NCBI RefSeq assembly: GCF_028583425.1
Contig: NC_072797.1
Coordinates: 22,726,001 to 22,790,000 of the forward strand
Reading direction: 5' to 3'
DNA from: Eublepharis macularius
Taxonomy: Eukaryota; Chordata; Lepidosauria; Squamata; Eublepharidae
Length of the DNA: 64,000 bases
Shown: piece by piece, positions 1-11,290 of the stretch
Layout: the number at the start of each line of letters is the position of its first letter
How positions within the stretch are numbered: the stretch's first letter is position 1
Made by a program: the position numbers and the translations under genes
The notes under the pieces: model-generated
What the model saw: only the letters and a program-made list of their open reading frames with translations
What the model was told of the DNA's origin: nothing
The model's database searches: none

Positions 1-765
1 ACCAACTCTGGGAGATTCCTGAAGCTGTCTTTCTCACATTAGTTCGGTGAAATACACGGTATTTTAATTACAGTCTGGTCTCCTTGCCTTGTCTTCTCCC
101 AGCAAGTGTCTGAATTGTTCTTCCTACTCTCTGTCTTCAAATAAACAGCTGCTGGGCAAAGGCTTGCACTGTTAAACCATATTGGAAAACTGAAACTGGG
201 CAAAATGCCCAGAAAGCTAAATAAGGAGATCCGAACTACGACTCACTCTGAACGTATGTTTCTTTTGTCTCACATACGTACACTCATGCTAAGCTGGCTG
301 TGTTCCCTCTACCAGGGCGGCAGTTTCCTTAAAAGAGCCGCTTAACTGCAGACCAAATCCATACTGAGATGATTGCCGTGTTCTTTACACACACACACAA
401 GCCCTCTATTTGTCACACATTTCTTCTTGGCTTGGACTGGGCTGCAGCAGCATCAAGTGACTATAAAAAGCCTGTTTCCGGATTTATGGCTCTTTTGAGA
501 AGGCTTGATGAAATATTGTGGCCTTGGCCCAGCAGGGACAATTATTACATGTATGGAAGTAAGATTACAGGCACATGGCTCTGGGCTGGATGAAGAGGTA
601 GGAGCTGTACGTGTGAATTCTTGCCTGATGAAGTTGCCTTATGTGCAGCTCTAGTTAGTGGTACCAGCTCTGTATGAAGGCAAGCATGGATGGGGCTGAG
701 TGTAGTCTCCCCTTTCCCCCCTCCATGCCAAACATCTGCAGTCACCAGTTATACTGGGATATATA

Positions 766-1055
766 GGGAGCCCCGTGGTGCAGAGTGGTAAACTGCAGTA
801 CTGCAGCCCAAGCTCTGCTCACAACCTGAGTTCGATCCTGGTGGAAGCCAGGTTCAGGTAGCCGGCTCAAGGTTGACTCAGCCTTCCATCCTTCCGAGGT
901 CGGTAAAATGAGTCCCCAGTTTCCTGGGGGTAAAGTGTAGATGACTGGGGAAGGCAATGGCAAACCACCCCGTAACAAAAAGTCTGCCAAGAAAATGTCA
1001 TGATGCGAAGTCCCCCCATGGGTCAGTAATGACTCGGTGCTTGCACCTTTACCTT
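766..1055 (+). repeat. Sauria-type SINE (tRNA head, BovB-like tail)
   Basis: The copy starts with gggagccccgtggtgcagag, has a B-box-like gagttcgatcctg, a body ending ggggtaaagtgtag, and a 3' end ggtcagtaatgactcggtgc..acctttacctt, which resembles the 3' end of the BovB LINE that mobilises this squamate SINE family. A second copy lies at 7878-8151 and a tail fragment at 38317-38380. Confidence 0.85.
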
Positions 1056-2298
1056 CTGTATAGCTGGGGTGGCCATGTGTCTACAGCTGCTTTCACACAG
1101 TGAGGAATATCCACATTGCTTTCATCACCTGTGGATGCAAAGTCACATAATTTACAGATAGAGCTTCCACAGGCAGGAATTTTCCACATACACTTTCCTT
1201 CATCTTGTTTCTGACTTTTCCCTTTCGTATGTGCTCTGCAGTGCCTCTGCATTAGCTCCCAGGGGTGTGATGGCCATGGTGCTATTATTTGTTGTTCTTT
1301 TCTTCATATGTGCACATATGCAAATAGTGTCCCCCCCCCCAAGTTGAAGTGCCACTACTTTTATTTTCTGTAGCTGGAGAGATATCTACACAGTGCAGTG
1401 CAGAAGGATTAGTTCAGCAGAGAATTCCTTCCTCCTCCCCCACCGAACTTTTTGCCTTATGGTGCTTTGGCACTAAGGTTATTATTGGTTTTAAAAAGAA
1501 AAAGCCCTATAGTGGTGTAGCTGGGGGGGGGGGAGGGAATCTGGAAAAATGGTACCCATGAGAGGTTGGCAAAGGCACCAAATAGGCAGGACCTTTGCAG
1601 GTCAGGAAAAGGTGTGCCATTCTTTCCAGCTGATGCACTAATGCAGTTGGGTTGACTTGGGAAAGTGTGTGTTGAGGAAGGGGGAAACCCTGACACAGGA
1701 TGATTACAGCACAACATGGTATGGAATCTCTGAAAAGCACTCCCATTTGGAAGCCAAGGTGGAGAAAAAGCTCCCTGGGGAAGCAAACTTTAGATAACAA
1801 GAGATTTTGTTTAAGCTGCCTGTACCAATTAAGCTGGTGCGAATGAAATAGTATGTTTTAGCATTTAGGTAAGTTTACTGTGGAACAAAAGAATGTCTTG
1901 CTATTTGTACTTCATGCATGGTTTCAACTTTCTACAGAGGTTGAAAAATATTTTGCTATTAATCATGAATGTTATTCTATTTTTAAAAGAGTTGGAACCT
2001 TGCAGTTTTTTTTCCCCCGTTGCTGCGAGAGGGAAAAGGGGCAATCTTTGGGTCCCTTTGGGAGGAAGGCAGGCAAGGCATACTCATAAGTAAATAAACA
2101 AGATCTCCTTCAGTTTTCTTTCTCACTGCAGTCCCATCCCATTACTTTTTTGTCCATATTGGTTCCACCATGTCTGGCAGAGCCCTTTCAGGCTTTAAAT
2201 GGAGCCCTTTCGCTTGCAGGATAGCTGGTAGGATCCAACACAGCATGTTTTACTGTCATAAATGTTTCTTTTAGTTTCATACTTTTTGCTTGGTCTGA

Positions 2299-2676
2299 GA
2301 GTCTGTCTACATGTTACTAAGTACCTAGGGATGCTCAAGTGCAGGATTGTATGTCTAGTCCTCAGTTAAATGCACGTGACATGAACGCCGGTTTCACGGG
2401 AGCTCCCTTTGTGTGACTGCATCTGCAAGTGATTTCAGAGGGCAAAGCACCAATTCCGCTCTGTTTTTGCTGTGAGAACATTTCAATGAATGGAGGTGGG
2501 AAGTGGGAGAAACTGGGATACCTTTAGCAGTTGAGGAGGGACTGATATCAAACACATGATGCGGAGCAAATTGAAGCATGACTGTGCAATCGAGTGCATG
2601 GAAAGTTGGAGGGGGGGCATGTGAAATGAGGTTCACTTGAGCATCCCTAGGTACTTAGTAATGTGTAGAGAGACTC
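2299..2676. mobile_element. Fold-back MITE, GAGTC-ended, TSD tga
   Basis: The terminal inverted repeat is roughly 45 bp. The left end gagtctgtctacatgttact and the right end gtgtagagagactc are reverse complements with few mismatches, including the internal block tacctagggatgctcaagtg. It is flanked by tga on both sides (2296-2298, 2677-2679). The ends resemble the element at 53410-53784. There is no coding capacity. Confidence 0.75.
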
Positions 2677-2707
2677 TGAGCTAGGGGTTTCTCCCCCCCC
2701 CTCTCTG

Positions 2708-2930
2708 GGATAGTTTCAGATAGCCATGTTAGTCTGTAGTGGTGGTGGAGAGTGCTGTCAAGTCATAGCTGACTTGTGTTGACCCCTGGTGGGGTTTTCA
2801 AGGCAAGAGTCTTAACAGAGCTGGTTTGCCGTTACCCATAGAAGAACATAATTTGAGACCAGTATCATCTTAAAGATCAACAAAACTTTCCAGGAGATGA
2901 GCTTTCGTAAGTCAAACCTCACTGAACATA
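2708..2930 (-). repeat. Nested SINEs: 5S-SINE tail inside another SINE
   Basis: The outer pieces (gccatgttagtctgtag near 2722 and cttaaagatcaacaaaac near 2870) belong to the SINE family also seen at 21040-21176. Between them, about 2738-2841, lies a minus-strand 3' part of the 5S rRNA-derived SINE (agtcatagctgacttgtg, ggtggggttttcaaggcaag). Confidence 0.6.
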
Positions 2931-3504
2931 AATGATTTTTTTTTCTCTATGTGAAAAAGCTAGGTCAGTTCACTCCACATCCGGTTGTTATTCAGTGACC
3001 AATCTCTAAGAAACCTTATTGGAACAATTCTGCTTATGTTTAATTTTTTATTTCAGTAGTAATTGGTTGTCATGTGACCCTCACCAAACCAATTCCTAAT
3101 CTATAAAACCAAAGGCATTGGCCACATCTGCCTGTCCTTTCCACCAAAGCAATGAAGCCACTTCATTTTATAGCAAGGTGAACTTGGGTTCATAAACCTC
3201 TGGAATGAACGTACCTGCTGTAATTGCACTGAGGGGCATGTAGTCGTGCATCCAACCATTGCAGTTCCTCTGATGAAACAGTATTCATGTTTGTGGAAGA
3301 GAAGGTGGCAATTTCTGCTGATTTCCCTTCTCCCGTCTCAGATCCCTACTTTGCCTCCTGTGTTGTTCCTGAGGGTCCTTCACGGTGTTCCGTGGGATGC
3401 AGCCGGAGGGAGAAAGTAGGAAAGTCCCTCTCTGCAAAGTCCACAGGTGGCTGGGCGTCAACCAATGTTTTCCTCAAATATTTTTGAAAATCTTCTCCTT
3501 TCAG

Positions 3505-3675
3505 CGCCTTAAAACCTTAGTGCCGCGTCAAGCGGACTTGTCGCTCCAGCAGATTTCGGACAACTTTCAGAGCAAAGCCAAGGATATGGACAGTAAGAAA
3601 GGTCAGATGTATCTTGTGGAGCAACAGAAAGCAAAAAAACTGCAAGAGGAGAAAAAAATTAAAGACATGGAAAAG
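3505..3675 (+). CDS. SPEF2: SPEF2 exon 1 of window
   Basis: 57 codons, phase 0 at both ends. The acceptor is cttctcctttcag and the donor is aaaag/gtgaat. It encodes RLKTLVPRQADLSLQQ at the start and a Lys/Glu-rich helical stretch (QQKAKKLQEEKKIKD) at the end, matching the region just after the CH domain. An open frame continues upstream to 3385, but that part is intron read-through: a strong polypyrimidine acceptor stands directly before RLKT. Confidence 0.9.
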
Positions 3676-6600
3676 GTGAATAGCTGACTGTGTCCCTTTT
3701 GTTCCCGTCCCCCGCTTACTCCCAGGAAAATGTACTTAGGATTGTCACCAAACAGTGTAATCCTCCTGAGTAGATTTATACCCTTCTAAGTACATCAGTG
3801 GGCTAGTATATTGTTACTCTACTTAGGACTGCACTATAAATGTTTTTTTTTTGAAAGACGACTCAAGCTACAGCTGGGTGTCCTGTAAAATGTTGTGTTT
3901 TGCCTCCTGATAAATATATTTTTATTTACTTACTTAGTTTATACCAAACTTTTCTCCCCAGTGAGGGCCCCAAGCAGCTTACATCATTCTCCTCTCCTCC
4001 ATTTTATCCTCACAACAAACCTGTGAGGTAGGTTAGGCTCAGGGCCAAGCTAGAAGTGACGAAGTACACTTGAACGGCAAGTGAACAGACTCCGTGTATT
4101 CCTCCCTGTTTACTTGCGCTTCGCTTGCGCTCCACTCGATCACGAATGGAGCGCAAGTGAACAGGGAGGAATACATGTGAGTCTGTTCATTTGCCATTCA
4201 AGTGTAATTCGTCACTTCTAGCTTGGCCCTGAGTGGATGTGACTGGCCCAAGGTCGCCCAGCAAGCTTCCATGGCAGAGCGGGGGTTCCAACCTGGGTCT
4301 CCCAGATCCTTGTCCAACATTCAGCACTGCCGCATATTGGAGAGGAGAGCATATCTTCCTGATTTTGTGATGGTTGCACTGAATATTCAGTGGGGTTTAC
4401 TCCCAGGAAAGTATTCTTAGGATTGCAGCCTAACTCTCAAAATGATTGCCTCTGGTCTCTAAAAAGTTCTTGAACCTATTTTTGCACCTGAGAGGTCTTG
4501 TTGGTAATTCAAGCTGTGGAACAAACGTTGCTTCCAGTCCCTATGCACATTCATACAAAGGCACACTCTGCAGTGAGGATGGCCATGCACATCCAGAAGT
4601 GCACTTGCACATACTCTGAACATGGAAGGCTGCATCTACTTGTGGGTCTTTCCTTCAAGATCAAGAAGTTTCACTTTGATGAATATCTTTCCCTTTCATT
4701 TTTTTCCATTACTGCTCCAAAGCATGTGGTTTGACTCTTTTGCTGATTACTTTTTGTGTCGGGGGCAGGGGGTGGGTGGGCTTTGTCCCCAGTGTGGGTT
4801 CAGGATTCCTGAACTAGGTTTTAAGTTAAACTTTGACTATGAACATTACAAAATTAGTGCTGCTCTGTTAAACCATATAACACATCTATTTGTTACATAT
4901 GTCAACTTAAAGTTGATTTTGTTTCCGTTCAACTTGGACTAACTTTCAAAGACAACTGGATCCTAATTCTCCATTGTGATTGGTTGTCATATTTGACCAT
5001 GTTAGGTTTTCAGTAAATGCAAATTTGTATTGAGAAGAGCTGCTTATTTTGCTGTGACAGAGAACTAGTGGTTATGGGTCCTTGACAAGGGTTTGGGAGA
5101 CCCAGGTTTCTACCATGGAAAGATGAGTGACCGTGGGCCACTCTCTCTCAGCCTAACCTACCTCACAGGGTTGTTGTTGTCAAGGTAAATATGGATGAGA
5201 GGCATGCCCCTCCCCTCGAACACTTTTGAGAATAAATATCTGACAGATAAATTGTGTGGGTATTTATTGATGATTAAACTCTGGTGGAAATGGAGTCTTT
5301 ATTTATAATTATTAAAGTCTTTGCACTCTCTCTCAGCTTCCAGCTCTTGTTCTTCTAAAATCTCCCTCTAAAACAAGAGCAGACATTACCTGATTAACAG
5401 TGCAATCCTATGCAGAGTTACTCCAGTCTAAGCCCATTGAAGTCAATGGCCTTAGACTGGAGTAACTCTCCATAGGATTGCACTGTTAATCCCACAGTTT
5501 TATTTATGCTTGTGAAGCTTGTGTGGGCAGAAACTGACTCTCCCATGAATTTTGCTGCAAAACCATACTGCTTTCTGGGCAATTAATACTTCTTTTCTAG
5601 CCTGTTTTTAAATAGCTCATTAGCTTTTCATGGTGTGTTTAGAAAGTTGTAGAGAGGAGGAGGCAGCATGAAATCATGGCCAAGATTCAAGCCGCCATCA
5701 TCCAGATCCCAAAACCGTTGCCGCAGCACACCATGCAGGCGATCGAAGCCCAGAAATTACTGAGGAAGAAAAGGGAGGCAGAAGTAAGTGCCGGGGTTTT
5801 GTTTTGTTTTCTGATCTTTGAATGAAAACGAAAACCAGAAACAGTGGAGTGTGCTGCACATTCCTTGACCAGGCACCACATCTGAAGAATATTCCCCTGG
5901 AGGCCTGGGCTGTTTTATGTGATGCAGAGAAAAGCTGTTTGTGGTGCTACCTATTGCATTTCTACCGTGTAATGATAATGATTGATAAAGATGATGGTGT
6001 CTGTAATAATGGGAGTGGTACTCTCGCAGAATAGTCTTAGCAGAAGGCTTTATGGTGGGTAACAGTGACCTGGATCACATGGAAACAGCTGAGTTTTCAG
6101 TAATTAGACTAGAATACTTTGGAAACCTGGAAATCACGTGAAACGTCCAACTCCATGGTCTCTCCAAAACAACAAGGGCCCCAGAAGTTTTGTCCACCTA
6201 GTTGTGGCTTCCCACAAGCGTTTGACTGCCCTTTTGCTATGCTGTCCCCATTGTGCAGCAAAAACCTGAGCTTGGGCTAGCTACATACACGGCTCCAGGT
6301 CCTCTGATTTTACAGAACTGTTCTGAGCAGGACTTTTAAACATGACAAACTAACCAGAGCCATGTCACACATCTATGTTAGCAGCTATTTGTGGTTAATT
6401 ATAGGGTAGAATCCAGTTAACATATTGAACAGAAGGAGGGCAGGTCAAGTGAGCTTGCTTGTTTTTCAGAGCACTTACACAGAAATTCGGAAGTTTGAAC
6501 AGCAGATGAGGAAAGAGGCATCCATGCACACCATCAGCAAACTCAATGACAGGTAAGATTTGGGACAGTAACTTCAGAGCAAATAGAGCTTTGTTGTTCT

Positions 6601-9600
6601 ATTGCAATGTATAAAAACAGAAGCAAGGAACTGCCTTCTAACTTTGAACTTGCCAGCCATCCTCGGTTCATCAGCATTCCTTTCAGGGAATTTGTTTGTC
6701 ATATTTTTTTGAAATGTTTTTGGTACTTGCTTGCTAGGTGCGCTCTCTCCCCTTTTTCCATTTTGCATTGAAAGCCCCGTTTCCACAATGCCTGGAAGAT
6801 CATTTACACATTTTCTCCATTGCAGATGGACTGTTGCATCCAATCTGGAATTTCTATTCCAGAAATTTTGAGAATTCCCTATAAAATCTGTAGGATTTAA
6901 ATTCTCATTTAGGGCAGAACCAGATAGCCCAAGACACAGGATGCTGATGAAAGTTGCAGCTCCATGTCTAGCCCCACCCCACCCCGCCCCCAGTGTGCTG
7001 TCATGAAACATGTGACATGACGTCAGAGATGGGCTGGGAGATGAAAAGAGAGCCCCTCCCCATCCCACAACCATGCCCCCTCCCCTGATGGAGGGCTGAA
7101 GAGCCAACCAGGTCAGGCAGCGGAGGAGGATCTTCTGTAATGTTCCTCACCACCTGCACCATGGGGGCAGGTGGGGGCTCTGGGACAGAGAGTCCTCCAG
7201 TGTAGAGGCTCACCAGGATTTTCCCAGTAAAGTAAATGGCCCATCTGCCCCTGCATGACATCAACGAATCAAGCATTTCCCTACCCCTCCCACCATTGTG
7301 TTATATTTAGCATGAGGGGTGGGAAGAAGTGAAGGAATGGCCAACTGGTGCTTGATGTCACACATTATATTGCATAACATTATACAGGGTGAGCCCTGAC
7401 CTGGATAGCCCAGGTGAGCCTGATCTCATCAGATCTCAGAAGCTACACAGGGTCAGCCCTAATTAGTAGTTGGGTGGGAGACCCCCAGTGAAGACCAGGC
7501 AGGCAATGGCAAACCACCTCTGTTAGTCTCTCGCCTTGAAAACACCACCAGGGGTTGCCATTGGTCAGCTTTGACTTGATGGTACTTTCTACCACCATGT
7601 ATGGTTGAACCAGGGGAGGGAGATGTGGGGCTGCTGCTTTCTGGCAACAGTTCCCTGTTTGGGGTGTGGGTTTAATTCCACCTTTAGATGCAGAAGTGCT
7701 CTAAGTGATCCAGGTGTTTACTGTGTTAACTGAATTCCTCTCCGTCTGTGGTCTTAAGAAAAAAACTGTGCTGGTCTACAGATGTGGCCTTTGGCTCAGC
7801 TTTGTATCAAAATCTCCAGGCTCCATCGTGAGACTACTTTAATAAGCTGTACCATAAGCTTACCACTCTGCCCCTTAAGCTGCAGTACTGCAGCCCAAGC
7901 TCTGCTCACGACCTGAGTTTGATCCTGGCGGAAGCCGGGTTCAGGTAGCCGGCTCAAGGTTGACTCAGCCTTCTATCCTTCTGAGATCAGTAAAATGAGT
8001 ACCCAGTTGCCTGGGGGTAAAGTGTAGGTGACTGGGGAAGGCAATGCAAACCAACCCGTAACAAAAGTCTGCCAAAAAAAAGTCGTGATGCGACGTCCCC
8101 CCATGGGTCAGTAATGACTCGGTGCTTGCACAGGGGACGACCTTTACCTTTGCCTACCATAATCCTCAGCGGACATCCAAAAGGGAAGGGAGGTATTTGT
8201 TTTGTGTATTTATTAAGAAAATGTATATATGGCCTCTTCAGAGACCCACTTGAAGCTGCTCTTGAAATAAAAATGACACAGTAAAATCATTAAAAAGCAG
8301 TTAAGATTTTTTTTTTGTCTTCCAGTTCTTGGGGGGCTATACCACTTCTCTCCCCCCCCCAAACTTTTATTGGCAAGTTACATATAACAATTAACAATCA
8401 ACAAATAACAGATCAACCAATATTATACATATACAAACAATTTTGGGATTGTCCAGTGTGATAACATTGTCTATCATTAGTGATTTACAGAGCTGAAAAA
8501 TACAACAATTAGCATTATCATAATGTTCCTTAATGATTAGGTGAGATATACACATAATTACAATGTAAAATAACCAGAGTTTGTTATAGTTTGTAAAAGT
8601 TTCGATTTTGGCTGAAGATTATTTCTTTCTATATAAGTGAAAAAGGGGAACCATTTTTCGACAAAATTTGTATCCGCAGGGAAGTGTTCAGCTTTATGTA
8701 TGTCGTCGGTTACTTTGTCAAGAATAAAGTTATTCCATATTTTCCCCAACCAATTCTCAATTGTTGGTATGTGATTAGCCTTCCAGAACGTAGCTATGAC
8801 GCTTTTTTCTGCAACAAGGAAGGATGCTATAAGCTCCCTTCTAATTTTTGGGATTGTCAATTCTTCCCATTGATCTAGAAAAATTAATTTTGGATCTAAC
8901 GGGACTGTATAACCTGTTATCAGTTTGATTTCACTCAGTACTTCATTCCAAAATTTAGAAATGTGATGGCACTCCCACCAACAATGGGCATAGGTGCCTT
9001 CTTGCCCACAGTTCTTCCAGCACAAGGGAGATGCAGAGGAGGAGATTAACGATATCTTCTTCGGGGTTAAATACCATCGATGGATGATTTTATATGTCTG
9101 CAGTTTTATCACATTAATGTTAGAATTGAAGATGTAGGAAGACCAGATCCTTTGCCACGTGGAGCTCGCTCTATCTACTCCACAGTCTTTATACCATCCA
9201 GTTTGACAGCTCAGTTGGTTTTTACTAGAGAGGTGTAATATAATTTTGTATAATTTAGCTATTATTCCTTTCCTTTGAAAAGTAGCATTGTCTAACAATG
9301 TTTCAAATTCTGTTAGAGGTCTTTTAACTATTGCTTGGAGGTCAATCTTTTCTGCCATATTTTTTAATTGTAGATATTTGTACCAATGTATTTTATCTTT
9401 TAATTTATGTTCTAATTCTGCTTTCTCTAATAGTCAGGACTATTAGAAAAAGCAGTTAAGAAATTATGAATAACACAAGCTATAAAAATAAGCAGTTTCC
9501 AGACAATGGAAGGATTTTTAAAATCAGCTATCGGGTGGGTATCTCAGCTGGATGATGCCTCTTCTGTGAGGACTTTGAAGTATCTCCTTAAGTTCTTGTC

Positions 9601-11220
9601 CCAGCCCAACCCAGCCTTATCATTTGCATTCAGTCCTATCTAAAACATTTTCATCTCACCCAAGAGCTCAGGGCAGCAGCATATACGGCTCTGCCTTACT
9701 CTTTTTATCCCCCAACAGCCTTCTGAGGTAGGTTAGGCTGCAAGAGGGAGAGGGACTGGCCAAGTTTCATGGCATATTGGGGATTTGAACCAAGGTTGTC
9801 CAGTTTCCAGTCCAAAACTTAAAACATTACAACACGCTGGCTCTTGTTATCCTTTCAATTTTTTATCGTCCCTCGCGCAAATTTGATTCCTCTCCTTTTC
9901 TCTTCTACAACTCCCTCCCCACCCTACTGAGATGTAAATTGTAAGCTCTTCCTATTAGTGTGTCTGTTTCCCTCCCTTATGTTACTCTGTAAAGTACCGT
10001 GTACTTCCTTGGTATTCTGCCAATCACGAATAATGCTGAGGAAGTCATGGGCTGATTCTGCCCAGGTTGGATAATGCACTTTCAATGCACTTTATCAATT
10101 GTTTGAGGTGGATTTTTTGTTTTGTACATAAAAAAAATCCGTTCCAAATGATCTGTAAAGAGGATTGGAAGTGCATTATCCAAAGTGTGCGGAATCACTC
10201 CTTAGAGCAGAAAAGCAGCCGTTCACCCAGATGCTTTTGCAAAACCTTTGACGCTTGACACCTCTCTCGTTGCCTTAGCATGATGCAGATGGTGTTGCAG
10301 ACGCGAGACTTGACTGCTTCATCCCCAGCCATCACACAGCTGCTGAACACCTACTCGGATGATGAATACATAAGGAAAATTCAGAAACGTCTTGAGGAAA
10401 ACACCTTTGCTCGTGAGCAGCGAGAAAAAAGGCGAAGGAAGATGTTACAAGAGCAACTCGTAGCCCATGAAGCACAAGAGGTGCGTCACCTTCTGAAATA
10501 TATGTGACAGTTGGACGACTCAGCAGCAACTGGCTGTTTTGTACTAACTAGTGACGTTGCAAAATTTAAAAATAGCTGGCTCTTCATGCAAAATGTTCCT
10601 GCCTGTAATACTTTATGACTTAATTCCCCTTTGCTCTCAAATTGTTCATAATTCCACTCTGCCATGGAAGCTTACTGGGCATCCTTAAGCCAGTCACTCT
10701 TTTTCAGCCTAACCTTCCTCACAGGGTTATTGTTGTGAGGATAAAATGGAAGATAGGAGAATGATGTTTTCACTTGGGTGCCCACTGGGGAAAAGAACAG
10801 GATATAGATCTCTAAATACATATTTTTAAATTAATAATATATTTCAAGTTAGTGTGCTGTTTTTACACCTGTCATTTGGCAGTCACCCAACTCAGCTATC
10901 AAAGCCAGTAGCTGTTGTTGGAGCACACCCAAAAGTTGTTTAACCTCCTTTGGGGTCTCGAGGGAATTGCCCTGCTTTCTGAAATTGCCTTGTGCTTTTC
11001 TATAAATGGGAAGGTTAATACTAGCAGAGCTGCCCTTGCTTCCTCCCCTGCAAGGCAGTTCATGCCAATAAATATACAGCATGGGCAAAGCATTGTGGTG
11101 ATGCATGAAGCACATGGAAGGAAAGGGCCTGTCACATGTTTGCTTAGGCGGTACATTGCATTGTCCTGTCTCCTCATCTGAACTACAATTTCCAAGCAGC
11201 AAGGCAGGGGCAGGCTTAGT

Positions 11221-11290
<70 letters not shown>

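Larger units (their letters stand above)
1..3504 (+). other. SPEF2: Upstream SPEF2 intron
   Basis: No exon was found here. The intron leading into the first visible exon holds a Sauria SINE (766-1055), a fold-back MITE (2299-2676) and a nested SINE pair (about 2708-2930). The rest is unremarkable intron with short C/G and T homopolymers and a CA run near 390. Confidence 0.75.
3676..5642 (+). other. SPEF2: SPEF2 intron 1 of window
   Basis: It holds a tRNA-type SINE (about 3926-4330, minus) split by a MITE (4042-4229), another copy of that SINE (about 5065-5235), and a perfect-looking small palindrome (5393-5490). The rest is plain intron; no ORF is supported. Confidence 0.7.
6553..10278 (+). 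other. SPEF2: SPEF2 intron 3 of window
   Basis: It carries a 5S SINE (7392-7596), a Sauria SINE (7878-8151), an L1 3' end (8307-9446) and a tRNA-type SINE piece (9640-9845). The remaining stretches (6553-7390, 9850-10278) show nothing recognisable. Confidence 0.7.

Noticed and set aside
3385..3504. Extension of SPEF2 exon 1 upstream to the Met at 3385
   Set aside because: A strong pyrimidine-rich acceptor ends at 3504 and the upstream peptide shows no conservation with SPEF2; the gene needs the CH domain exons further upstream.
6574..7107. 177-codon minus-strand frame
   Set aside because: Gly/Trp-rich start over a low-complexity C-rich stretch; no domain, antisense in an intron.
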